A stretch of 64,000 bases of DNA from Paenibacillus planticolens (lineage in GTDB: Bacteria > Bacillota > Bacilli > Paenibacillales > NBRC-103111), in the NCBI RefSeq assembly GCF_013141725.1, contig NZ_WHNZ01000022.1:410975-474974 (forward strand), written 5' to 3'. Of the stretch, positions 1 through 7,160 are shown piece after piece (positions within the stretch are counted from its first letter, which is position 1; every line of letters begins with the position of its first letter). The notes beneath the pieces are model-generated. The model saw only the letters and a list, made by a program, of their open reading frames with translations, ran no database searches and had not been told where the DNA came from. A program made the translations under genes and the position numbers.

Positions 1-863
1 CTGATATAGAGTAAAAAAGTGATCAAATCCGACAAATCTAACGTAGTGTTGACGACGATACTGGCACTGCCAAAGATGACCACCGTAATCGTGATCAATT
101 GAATAATCGTTTCAAAGCTATTGTAAAAAAGCGCCTCCGCTTTATATGTATGCTTTCGGCTTTCGAGGAAACGGGCATTTTCCTTGTTAAACTTCCCGAT
201 CTCTACGGACTCGTTGGCAAACGATTTTACATCGCGGATACCTGAAAGACTATCCTCTACCTGAGCGTTGACATCCCCGATTCGCTCTTTATTTTTATTT
301 ATTGCCTTGTTCAACATTTTATTAAAATACAAAGCCAAGAGGCCTAGAAACGGCAAAAAACAGAATACGGCGATCGTTAATGGCGCGTTAATAAAGAACA
401 AAATAGTAAATGCTCCAACAAATCGGACGAGATATTTCATATAATCTTCCGGACCGTGATGGTACAGCTCGGAAAGCAGCAGCAGGTCATTCGTTATCCG
501 GGACATGAGCCGACCTGTCTTTTCCTTATCGTAAAAGCTAAGAGGAAGCTTTTGCATGTGGGCGAATAGCTCGCTGCGCATATCACTTTCCATGCGAGCG
601 CCTATTTCATGGCCTCTGTAGTCCACAAAATAATTACTGATATTCTGGATCGCGACTAAAACCAGCATTAGTCCACCAACCCAATACACTTCCCCCAGAG
701 CAGTTGATAAATCTCCTTCCAGAACATCCTTCGTAATGTACCGAACGAGCAGCGGAAATACCAAGGTTACAAATGATGTAATGAAGGAGCAGGCCAACAC
801 AGTAATAAACAAGCTTAAATACGGTTTGTAATATGAGAAAAATTTATGAACTGGAGCACGCAT
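1..863 (-). CDS. ABC exporter half-transporter, N-terminal part (runs off window)
   Basis: Only the first 287 codons lie in the window; the gene continues past base 1. The visible protein starts MRAPVHKFFSYYKPY and consists of hydrophobic membrane segments separated by loops, including the stretch GARMESDMRSELFAHMQKLP and then FYDKEKTGRLMSRITNDL, which is the usual intracellular loop of the type IV exporter transmembrane domain (MsbA/LmrA/YwjA-like). The ATPase domain would lie outside the window, so the substrate cannot be told. The start has AAGGGG seven bases upstream. A 20-codon leader ORF and an inverted repeat lie just upstream, an arrangement known for multidrug ABC exporters such as bmrCD (family knowledge; the role here is inferred). 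Confidence 0.85.
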   Translation of the reverse strand, partial: MRAPVHKFFSYYKPYLSLFITVLACSFITSFVTLVFPLLVRYITKDVLEGDLSTALGEVYWVGGLMLVLVAIQNISNYFVDYRGHEIGARMESDMRSELFAHMQKLPLSFYDKEKTGRLMSRITNDLLLLSELYHHGPEDYMKYLVRFVGAFTILFFINAPLTIAVFCFLPFLGLLALYFNKMLNKAINKNKERIGDVNAQVEDSLSGIRDVKSFANESVEIGKFNKENARFLESRKHTYKAEALFYNSFETIIQLITITVVIFGSASIVVNTTLDLSDLITFLLYI

Positions 864-894
864 CGAATTTCCCCTTCTTTGTGTTATTTAAAAC

Positions 895-947
895 ACATAT
901 AAGGGATAAACCGTTTATGATTTAAGAATGTGTTTCCCCTTATATGT
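895..947 (-). promoter_or_regulatory. putative attenuator hairpin between leader ORF and ABC exporter
   Basis: Perfect 11-bp inverted repeat: ACATATAAGGG at 895-905 and CCCTTATATGT at 937-947. Read on the minus strand the upstream arm lies inside the leader ORF (codons 11-14) and the downstream arm is followed by a U-rich run (GTGTTTTAAAT), giving a weak terminator-like shape. The CCCTT of the downstream arm can also pair with the exporter's AAGGGG ribosome binding site. A ribosome paused in the leader would open the hairpin. Confidence 0.55.
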
Positions 948-977
948 TTGCACATTAGAAATCATCATTTTTTTCAT
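915..977 (-). CDS. candidate 20-residue leader peptide upstream of the ABC exporter
   Basis: ATG with a strong AAGGAGG eight bases upstream opens a 20-codon frame, MKKMMISNVQTYKGKHILKS, ending in TAA 51 bases before the exporter start. It is too short and basic for an independent enzyme. Its codons 11-14 form one arm of the inverted repeat at 895-947, the layout of a ribosome-sensing leader. In Bacillus subtilis the BmrB leader controls bmrCD in this way (established for that system; inferred here). No homology is claimed. Confidence 0.5.
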   Translation of the reverse strand: MKKMMISNVQTYKGKHILKS

Positions 978-1200
978 GTCGATTGCCTCCTTGTTTTTTA
1001 TAATTCCATCGTAAACCATTGCATTATGAAACCTCATGGTCTTATTTGGTTATAGATAAACTTTATCTTTATACCGCTACATGCCTATAACAATTTTGTT
1101 TATTTTTCGAGCAAATCCTACATTTTGTTTGTTTTCAAACAGAATTTATCACGCATAACTGTTAAACTTGACTCATTATGGAATATCGGCGGGGATGCTT

Positions 1201-1269
1201 ATGGTTCAAGTGATATGGTTGCTGATTTTAGTTCTGTTCTTAATCGTTGCTTCCACTCGTAAAAGCTGA
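1201..1269 (+). CDS. candidate single-pass membrane micropeptide (22 aa)
   Basis: A short frame begins MVQVIWLLILVLFLIVAS and ends TRKS. It is one uninterrupted hydrophobic segment of about 16 residues with a basic tail, typical of small membrane peptides. GCGGGG lies six bases before this ATG; another in-frame ATG sits two codons upstream at 1195. No promoter is clear and no homologue is recognised, so this may be a chance ORF. Confidence 0.3.
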   Translation: MVQVIWLLILVLFLIVASTRKS

Positions 1270-1270
1270 T

Positions 1271-1313
1271 AAAAAAAGCTGCTCTCTCATCCGATCGCGA
1301 TGAAAAGAACAGC
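1271..1313 (-). terminator. intrinsic terminator of the 56-aa ORF
   Basis: Stem of GCTG/CAGC, TCT/AGA and CATC/GATG with small internal loops (1278-1313), followed on the minus strand by seven U (1271-1277). It lies eight bases after the stop of the 56-aa gene. Confidence 0.6.
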
Positions 1314-1320
1314 CTATTTC

Positions 1321-1491
1321 TTAAACCTGGTTTTTGTTGATATTGTTTAAACTGGGGACGTAATCAACAGCCTCGCTGCTCGATAACGTTTGCGCTTCTT
1401 CAAGAAGACTGGCGTCATTCTGCTGATTGTCTTTACTATCCGCCCGGTTATTCTCGCGGTCATGCTTGGGGTTGGCTTCATTTTTAGGCAT
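1321..1491 (-). CDS. small hydrophilic protein of unknown function (56 aa)
   Basis: Not recognised. The protein MPKNEANPKHDRENNRADSK... is very polar and charged, without cysteine or membrane segments, and rich in Asn, Asp, Glu and Lys; such low-complexity peptides are common among minor spore proteins, but nothing here proves that. The start is chosen at 1491 because GGAGGTG lies six bases upstream; the longer reading from 1506 would place this site inside the gene. A 12-bp inverted repeat (1503-1533) abuts the ribosome binding site, and a terminator follows, so it looks like its own transcription unit or the last gene after the aldolase. Confidence 0.6.
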   Translation of the reverse strand: MPKNEANPKHDRENNRADSKDNQQNDASLLEEAQTLSSSEAVDYVPSLNNINKNQV

Positions 1492-1502
1492 AGCATTCAC
1501 CT

Positions 1503-1533
1503 CCATCGTCTCATGATTAGTATGAGACGATGG
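1503..1533 (-). promoter_or_regulatory. 12-bp inverted repeat abutting the ribosome binding site of the 56-aa gene
   Basis: CCATCGTCTCAT (1503-1514) and ATGAGACGATGG (1522-1533) are perfectly complementary with a 7-base loop. On the minus strand the 3' arm ends in the GG of the GGAGGTG site, so the hairpin could occlude translation start or act as an operator. No U-run follows, so it is not a terminator. Confidence 0.5.
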
Positions 1534-1590
1534 CTTGCATTTTATCCCAGTTGAATCAAGCTCCCGCGTGTTTTCGTTAGCTTTTGAAGT

Positions 1591-2478
1591 TTATTGGATA
1601 GAGGCTTCATAAATGTCTTTAATCGATTTGGACAGCATCGCGTTGAATTCATCGTTCGTTTGTCCTGATGTTAACCCCTGCGATAATGCGCGTGAGAAAC
1701 TCGCGATCAATCCGTGGTTGCGCGCCAGCTTTTCATTTGCTTCCGCCTGTGTGTAACCACCTGACAGTGCAACAATTCTTACAACGTGAGGATCCTCCAT
1801 TAAATCGCTGTAGAAATTGTCTTCCGTCGGTATGGAAAGTTTAAGCATGACTTTTACGTCTTTGCCAAGAGCGGATAATTGCGTGAAAATTTCATCCTTT
1901 ACCAGTTTTTCCGATGTTGCCTTATCGGCGCTGTTGATATCAACTTCCGGTTCGATAATCGGAACCAGTCCCATCTCTGCGATTTGGATGCCGATGGCAA
2001 ACTGCTGCTCGATGACTTTTTTGATTCCGGCAGGATTGGCTTCCTTAATAAGCGAGCGCATTTTCGTCCCGAAGATGTTCTTCTCAACTGCTCGTTTCAA
2101 AAGGTCGTTTAAGCCGGGAATAGGCTTCATAAGCTGGACCCCGTTTTCAAGATCGGCAAGACCTTGATCGACTTTTAGAAAAGGAACGATGCCTTTCTTC
2201 TCCCACAAATAATCCGCGGTAAACTGCCCATCAATAGACCGATCCATCGTGTTCTCAAATAAGATCGCACCTAAAATGTACTGGGAATCAAACGCATCAC
2301 TCTTAATAATACGCGTTCTCATCTCGTGAACCAAACCATACATCTCTTCTTCATTTGAATAGCTGTCTTCTTTAATGCCATATTGCAGCAGAGCTTTAGG
2401 AGTACTACCGCCACTTTGATCCAAGGCCGCTATAAAACCCTTTCCCGTACGGATTCGATCCAATTGCTTTGTATTCAT
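1591..2478 (-). CDS. fda: fructose-bisphosphate aldolase, class I
   Basis: 295 residues, the usual length of the bacterial class I enzyme of Staphylococcus type. It cleaves fructose 1,6-bisphosphate to glyceraldehyde 3-phosphate and dihydroxyacetone phosphate in glycolysis and the reverse in gluconeogenesis, through a Schiff base on lysine and without metal. Visible family blocks are GKGFIAALDQSGGSTPKAL near the N-terminus, FLKVDQGL, PIIEPEVDI and VMLKLSIPTEDNFY (catalytic lysine region), and VALSGGYTQAEAN near the C-terminus. GGGAAGGGG precedes the ATG. It is not in an obvious operon; the 56-aa gene lies downstream on the same strand. Confidence 0.95.
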   Translation of the reverse strand: MNTKQLDRIRTGKGFIAALDQSGGSTPKALLQYGIKEDSYSNEEEMYGLVHEMRTRIIKSDAFDSQYILGAILFENTMDRSIDGQFTADYLWEKKGIVPFLKVDQGLADLENGVQLMKPIPGLNDLLKRAVEKNIFGTKMRSLIKEANPAGIKKVIEQQFAIGIQIAEMGLVPIIEPEVDINSADKATSEKLVKDEIFTQLSALGKDVKVMLKLSIPTEDNFYSDLMEDPHVVRIVALSGGYTQAEANEKLARNHGLIASFSRALSQGLTSGQTNDEFNAMLSKSIKDIYEASIQ

Positions 2479-2602
2479 TGAATGTTCCCCTTCCCTATCG
2501 TGGACTGAATGGCAACTATAATTCTTCTATTATATCACTTTTATAGGCAGGCATACATGATTTATAACTGTTTTTGCCATAGAAAGCGAGGTCGAATTCC
2601 TC

Positions 2603-2608
2603 TATAAT
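2603..2608 (+). promoter_or_regulatory. putative -10 element of the FusB-family gene leader
   Basis: TATAAT at 2603-2608 stands 26 bases before the leader ORF. No good -35 lies 16-18 bases upstream (TAGAAA at 2580-2585), so the assignment rests on the -10 and on position. Confidence 0.4.
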
Positions 2609-2633
2609 GGTCCGTGAAAGGTGGTAGTTAGCT

Positions 2634-2687
2634 ATGGCAAATCAATTTGCCGGAATAAGTAACTGCTCATGCAAAGCCTACGATTAG
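2634..2687 (+). CDS. candidate 17-residue leader peptide of the FusB-family gene
   Basis: ATG preceded by AAAGGTGG (nine bases) opens MANQFAGISNCSCKAYD, ending in TAG at 2685-2687. Codons 13-15 (TGC AAA GCC, 2670-2678) are the 5' arm of the large hairpin described at 2670-2798. Its position, length and overlap with the structure fit a regulatory leader; expression is not demonstrated by sequence. Confidence 0.55.
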   Translation: MANQFAGISNCSCKAYD

Positions 2688-2798
2688 GGCGATACTTCGC
2701 ATGGGCCGGACAGTAACGTTAACATTGTCGCCCAATACAGCTAATATCGTTTCTAATAATGGGCTTTGCACTTATTTTTGTTATGTATAAAAAATAAG
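2670..2798 (+). promoter_or_regulatory. putative attenuator and SD-sequestering hairpin before the FusB-family gene
   Basis: Outer stem TGCAAAGCC (2670-2678) with GGCTTTGCA (2762-2770), nine perfect pairs; inner stem GGGCGA (2687-2692) with TCGCCC (2728-2733). The outer stem is followed by CTTATTTTTGTTAT, a U-rich tract. A second hairpin pairs CTTATTTTT (2771-2779) with AAAAATAAG (2790-2798), burying the first half of the AAGGAG site (2796-2801). Either transcriptional or translational attenuation is possible. Confidence 0.5.
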
Positions 2799-2811
2799 GA
2801 GCTGAAAAGCA

Positions 2812-3474
2812 ATGGTCAAACCATTCATTAGAAACCATCAATATAATTTAATTAAAAAGCAGGTCAATTTGCTGCAGCAAACCGCCAATTCCGTATCCGA
2901 TCCTAAAGTGGTGGAGTCGGTAAGATTCAGCGCTCAATCCAAAGTGGTTGAAGCGTTCCCGGAAATTACAGAGGATCACAAACAATCCTTAGAGAAGATC
3001 GCGGCATTGCGCACTTCAGAAGAATTCCAGCACTATCTGCATGCTCTGAAGCCTTATATGGTTGAAATTTCACAAGTGACGGGAAAGCAGCTTAGTAAAC
3101 TTTTTCCAAAAATTAAAAAGCTAAAGGCTCCTGATTTCACAACCACCGATTACCGTTATGTCACTTATCTGGGCTGGGTCGACATCGCGACGAATAAAAT
3201 GTTCATCGTGTATCATCTGAACGGGCAATGGGTCGGTATCGAAGGAAGATACACCCCATCAAATAAAGGCGTATGCTTTTTGTGCAATCGACATGAAGAA
3301 GTTGCTTTATTTACTGCGGTCACCAAATGGAAGCCGGCTAACGCTTCGCCCGATTACTATAAAGCGATTGGCAACTATATGTGTGTGGACAGCGCGGTTT
3401 GCAACAAAAACATCACGGACGTAACAGCTTTGGAACTGTTCGCTCAAAAGGTGCTAGGAAACCGTGAATCATAA
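2812..3474 (+). CDS. FusB/FusC-family elongation factor G-binding protein
   Basis: 220 residues, close to FusB (213). The family binds EF-G and frees it from the ribosome, which gives fusidic acid resistance in staphylococci. The N-terminal half is helical; the C-terminal half holds the four-cysteine treble-clef zinc finger, seen here as CFLCNRHEEVALFTAV followed by NYMCVDSAVCNKNITD, and the family block YLGWVDIATNKMFIVY. AAGGAG lies ten bases before the ATG. It stands alone between its leader region and a terminator. Whether it protects against fusidic acid or has a housekeeping role on EF-G cannot be told; chromosomal relatives in Bacillota are often of unproven function. Confidence 0.85.
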   Translation: MVKPFIRNHQYNLIKKQVNLLQQTANSVSDPKVVESVRFSAQSKVVEAFPEITEDHKQSLEKIAALRTSEEFQHYLHALKPYMVEISQVTGKQLSKLFPKIKKLKAPDFTTTDYRYVTYLGWVDIATNKMFIVYHLNGQWVGIEGRYTPSNKGVCFLCNRHEEVALFTAVTKWKPANASPDYYKAIGNYMCVDSAVCNKNITDVTALELFAQKVLGNRES

Positions 3475-3492
3475 ATGCAACGATTATGCCAT

Positions 3493-3539
3493 AAAGCTGT
3501 CCTGAAAGTAGCATGTTCTACTTCGGGATGGCTTTTTTT
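3493..3539 (+). terminator. intrinsic terminator after the FusB-family gene
   Basis: Long stem opened by AAAGC and closed by GCTTT around a TAG/CTA-flanked loop, then seven T (3533-3539). Confidence 0.8.
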
Positions 3540-3555
3540 AGTTTCCCTATTGAGA

Positions 3556-3584
3556 TTGAAATCATACACTTGCTAGATTATAAT
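3556..3584 (+). promoter_or_regulatory. sigma-A promoter of the cupin gene
   Basis: TTGAAA (3556-3561), 17 bases, TATAAT (3579-3584). It lies 42 bases before the cupin start codon. Confidence 0.75.
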
Positions 3585-3625
3585 ACAGTCTGGCTTATTA
3601 CTTTAAATACAAAGGAATTGATGGC

Positions 3626-4147
3626 ATGAAAATAAATAGTCCCGAATACTGGATTTCTAAACTTGAACTAGAAGCTCACCCCGAAGGCGGTTACTATAAA
3701 CGAACCTATCAAGCGGAAGAAAAGATTACGGATCAAGAACTATCCGTTCAGTTTGACGGTTCCCGAATGCTTTATACCAGCATTTATTTTCTCTTGCAAT
3801 CCCATGATGTTTCACATTTCCACCGCTTGAAATCGGATGAATTGTGGTATTTTCATGCGGGAAGCCCTTTGACCATTCATGTTATTTTGGAGGATGGCAC
3901 CTATGAGGAGGTCAAACTCGGCATTCATATCGATAAAGGCGAAACTCCGCAATATTTAGTTCCCAAAAATTCAATTTTCGGTTCGTCCGTCATGGAAAAG
4001 GATACTTTTTCACTAGTTGGATGTATGGTCGCACCGGGGTTCGATTTTCAGGATTTCGAAATGTTTACGCAAAAAGAGTTACTAGAGCAGTATCCGCAGC
4101 ATAAAGAAGTCATTATGAAATTAGCCTATGAACTGCTTCCTGTGTAA
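3626..4147 (+). CDS. cupin-fold protein, DUF985/Cupin_5 family
   Basis: 173 residues. The cupin core is visible as SHFHRLKSDELWYFHAGSPL (about residues 62-81), with the His, His, Glu, His set that usually holds a metal, followed by the second barrel motif around LVGCMVAPGFDFQDFEMF. The N-terminal block AHPEGGYYKRTYQ is typical of this family, whose biochemical role is not established. AAAGGA lies nine bases upstream. The gene has its own promoter and terminator, so it is monocistronic. Confidence 0.85.
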   Translation: MKINSPEYWISKLELEAHPEGGYYKRTYQAEEKITDQELSVQFDGSRMLYTSIYFLLQSHDVSHFHRLKSDELWYFHAGSPLTIHVILEDGTYEEVKLGIHIDKGETPQYLVPKNSIFGSSVMEKDTFSLVGCMVAPGFDFQDFEMFTQKELLEQYPQHKEVIMKLAYELLPV

Positions 4148-4163
4148 GGGAGTAAAAGATCAG

Positions 4164-4193
4164 ACACGTCGTTGTGACGTGTTTTTATTTTTG
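4164..4193 (+). terminator. intrinsic terminator after the cupin gene
   Basis: ACACGTC (4164-4170) and GACGTGT (4176-4182) around GTTGT, followed by TTTTATTTTT. Confidence 0.9.
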
Positions 4194-4265
4194 GCGATAT
4201 ATGGTGTAGAATTGACATTATTACATAGACCTTTTGGGGAATAGCTATCTGATTGGAGCAAACGA

Positions 4266-6107
4266 ATGAACTATCAAAATTTAGAAGAATGCATCATTGA
4301 TTTAGAGAAGAACGGGCATTTAGTTCGCATTCACGAAGAAGTCGATCCTGAGCTTGAAATGGCAGCCATTCATATGAAAGTTCATGAAGCCGGAGGCCCG
4401 GCCCTTTTGTTCGAAAATGTAAAAGGATCGAAGTTTCGAGCTATTTCCAACCTGTTCGGAACTGTAGAGCGCAGTAAATATATATTTCGACAAACTTGGG
4501 AGGGCACGCAGAACGTCATCGCTTTGCGAAGCGATCCCATGAAGGCCCTGAAAAGTCCCTTTCAACATTTCGGTACAGGGCTTGCCGCCTGGAAAGCTCT
4601 GCCGCAGAAAGTATCCGGTGGACTTCCCGATTCTTTTGAGGAAATCAGTATCGCCGACCTTCCGCTTATTCGCCACTGGCCAGAGGATGGCGGTGCATTC
4701 GTCACCCTGCCGCAAGTGTATTCGGAAGATCCGGAGAAACCGGGAATTATGAATTCTAATCTGGGGATGTACCGGATTCAACTGAGCGGGAACGAGTATG
4801 AATTAAATAAAGAAATCGGCTTGCATTATCAAATTCACCGCGGCATCGGCGTTCATCAAGCGAAGGCAACGAAGCAAGGACTTCCGCTCAAAGTAAGCTG
4901 CTTTATCGGCGGACCTCCGGCACACACATTGTCAGCCGTTATGCCATTGCCGGAAGGCATGAGTGAGATTACCTTTGCCGGTCTGCTTTCAGGACGCCGT
5001 TTCCGCTATAGCTATATCGATGGCTATTGTATTTCTCATGATGCCGATTTTGTCATCACAGGAGAAATTTATCCCGGCGAAACCAAGCCGGAGGGCCCAT
5101 TCGGCGACCATTTGGGCTACTACAGCCTGACGCATCCTTTTCCTCTCATGCGAGTGCATAAAGTATATGCAAAGAAGAATGCGATTTTTCCTTTCACTGT
5201 CGTTGGCAGGCCGCCTCAAGAGGACACGGCATTCGGAGCATTAATTCATGAACTGACAGGTGACGCGATCCAGCAAGAAATTCCCGGTGTCAAAGAAGTT
5301 CATGCTGTAGACGCGGCTGGCGTACATCCCCTGCTCTTTGCGATTGGCAGCGAGCGTTACACGCCCTACCAGCAAGTCAAACAACCGGCAGAGCTGCTCA
5401 CCATCGCCAACCGAATTTTGGGGACGGGACAAGTTAGCTTGGCCAAATATTTGTTTATCACAGCAGAAGAGAACCAGCCTCTGGACTCTCATGATGTGGA
5501 GCATTTTTTGACCTACATCCTGGCTCGTATGGATCTTCATCGAGACATTCATTTTTATACAAATACGACCATCGATACGCTTGATTACTCGGGAACTGGA
5601 TTAAATAGCGGCAGTAAAGTTGTATTCGCAGCTGTCGGGGATATGAAAAGAGAGTTATGCCAGGAGGTTCCCTCCGTTTTTAATAACATACCGGGTGTTG
5701 AACAGGCGCATTTGGTGATGCCAGGCATCGTTGCGATTCAGATGTCCGCATTTAGAAGTTATAGCGAAACACAGTCGGACATGCAAAATTTATGCGAAGC
5801 TCTAGGCGCACAAGGCCCGCTTCCTTCTTGCCCAATGATCGTCGTTAGTGATGACAGCCAGTTTATGAGCGCCGCCATCGACAATTTCCTTTGGGCCACC
5901 TTCACACGCAGCAACCCCTCTCACGATATTTATGGCGTAAACAGCTATTATGAGTTCAAGCATTGGGCTTGCGACAATATAGTGATCGATGCCCGGATCA
6001 AACCGCACCAAGCACCGCCATTAATACCGGATCCGGCAGTTGAACAAAACATCAAGCGATTATTTACGAGCGGCGCCAGTTTGGAAGGCATTCTAAAGCA
6101 TCAATAG
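4266..6107 (+). CDS. UbiD-family prenylated-FMN decarboxylase
   Basis: 613 residues, longer than E. coli UbiD (about 490) and matching the long subgroup. UbiD enzymes use prenylated FMN, made by a UbiX partner, to add or remove CO2 on aromatic or alpha,beta-unsaturated acids. Conserved blocks are present: NSNLGMYRIQL (metal and phosphate site), HYQIHRGIGVH, KPEGPFGDHLGYYSLTHPFP with the catalytic Glu and Asp region, and VVGRPPQEDTAFG. No ubiX gene lies in the window. The substrate is unknown; quinone synthesis or aromatic acid turnover are possibilities. GGAG lies nine bases before the ATG. A convergent LysR gene follows. Confidence 0.88.
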   Translation: MNYQNLEECIIDLEKNGHLVRIHEEVDPELEMAAIHMKVHEAGGPALLFENVKGSKFRAISNLFGTVERSKYIFRQTWEGTQNVIALRSDPMKALKSPFQHFGTGLAAWKALPQKVSGGLPDSFEEISIADLPLIRHWPEDGGAFVTLPQVYSEDPEKPGIMNSNLGMYRIQLSGNEYELNKEIGLHYQIHRGIGVHQAKATKQGLPLKVSCFIGGPPAHTLSAVMPLPEGMSEITFAGLLSGRRFRYSYIDGYCISHDADFVITGEIYPGETKPEGPFGDHLGYYSLTHPFPLMRVHKVYAKKNAIFPFTVVGRPPQEDTAFGALIHELTGDAIQQEIPGVKEVHAVDAAGVHPLLFAIGSERYTPYQQVKQPAELLTIANRILGTGQVSLAKYLFITAEENQPLDSHDVEHFLTYILARMDLHRDIHFYTNTTIDTLDYSGTGLNSGSKVVFAAVGDMKRELCQEVPSVFNNIPGVEQAHLVMPGIVAIQMSAFRSYSETQSDMQNLCEALGAQGPLPSCPMIVVSDDSQFMSAAIDNFLWATFTRSNPSHDIYGVNSYYEFKHWACDNIVIDARIKPHQAPPLIPDPAVEQNIKRLFTSGASLEGILKHQ

Positions 6108-6121
6108 CATACTTGCGCAGC

Positions 6122-6160
6122 AAAACAGCACCAGAACCTCAGAGGTTTGTGGTGCTGTTT
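6122..6160. terminator. bidirectional terminator between ubiD-like and LysR genes
   Basis: AAACAGCACCA and TGGTGCTGTTT arms plus AACCTC/GAGGTT inner stem, between convergent stops at 6107 and 6164. Confidence 0.75.
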
Positions 6161-6163
6161 CCG

Positions 6164-7039
6164 TTATTTCAACTCTTTCACGAGTTCTATAAAGTGTTGT
6201 GCCGCTTTGGTTAGATAGCGATCTTTTAACCAGATCAATCCGGTTGCGAACTGCAGTTGATTCTCGGAAATCGCAAAGGATTGAATGTCATACCCGCGGT
6301 GCAAATGCAGAATGGATTCCGGCACGATTGTCGCCCCATCCCCGCTGGACACCCACTCCAATAACGTAACGATATCCGAACATTCCCCGATGATGTTTGC
6401 ATGCAAACCACGCTCTGTAAATTGATCCATGATGCTTTGATAGAGTCCAAGCCCTTCTGCGCTGGGTAAAATGAGCGGATAACGCTGAATATCACCGTAG
6501 GTGAATTCGCGGACCTCGGGCGCCAAGCTTTTGGCCATGACGAAATAAAAAGGCTCCGATTGAAATTTCAGCATGTCAAAATCACTTAAATCCAGCGGTA
6601 GCCTTACGATGGCAAGCTCTATGGATCGTTCCCTGATGAGCCTTAGAAGTTGAATGGATTCGCTCTGCTGTATTTTATAAGTCACTCTGGGATACCGCGT
6701 CTTAAAAACACGCAACAACTGAGGCAATGGCGCTGAAGATAACGTATTCACGCCTATCATCAGTTTGCCTCGCGTACCCATGCCGATTTCTTTCACTTCG
6801 TTCTCCGATTCTTCGATCAGCTGCGTCAAATGAACGGCATGCTTGTATAAAGCTTGCCCTGCGTCGGTCAGTTCCAATACTTTGCCGTTCCTTTTTACAA
6901 GCTGCACGCCCAGTTCTTGCTCCATACTCTTCAATTGTTGGCCAAGCGGAGGTTGTGTCATGTGCAATCTTTGGGCGGCTGCGGTAATTTGCCTCTCTTC
7001 AGCGATGGCAATGAAATAGCGAAGCTGACGTATATCCAT
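6164..7039 (-). CDS. LysR-family transcriptional regulator
   Basis: 291 residues from MDIRQLRYFIAIAEERQ. The N-terminal winged helix-turn-helix is clear (ITAAAQRLHMTQPPLGQQLKSMEQELG), followed by a periplasmic-binding-protein-like effector domain. The open frame continues upstream to 7177, but LysR proteins normally begin within a few residues of this block, so the start at 7039 is preferred. The gene is divergent from the ankyrin/amidohydrolase pair and convergent with the ubiD-like gene. The divergent gap holds TAATGG...CCATAA (about 7109-7127), a possible operator with the T-N11-A form usual for LysR sites; the target genes are inferred from position only. Confidence 0.9.
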   Translation of the reverse strand: MDIRQLRYFIAIAEERQITAAAQRLHMTQPPLGQQLKSMEQELGVQLVKRNGKVLELTDAGQALYKHAVHLTQLIEESENEVKEIGMGTRGKLMIGVNTLSSAPLPQLLRVFKTRYPRVTYKIQQSESIQLLRLIRERSIELAIVRLPLDLSDFDMLKFQSEPFYFVMAKSLAPEVREFTYGDIQRYPLILPSAEGLGLYQSIMDQFTERGLHANIIGECSDIVTLLEWVSSGDGATIVPESILHLHRGYDIQSFAISENQLQFATGLIWLKDRYLTKAAQHFIELVKELK

Positions 7040-7160
7040 GGAAGAGATAACCCCCACTCGAATGATTTTCATATGGAAACTAAACTTTTTAAATATTTTT
7101 CGTATGCTAATGGCTATGTTACCATAACAGTATATTTCGAAGAAAGAAGTGGTGCCGTCC

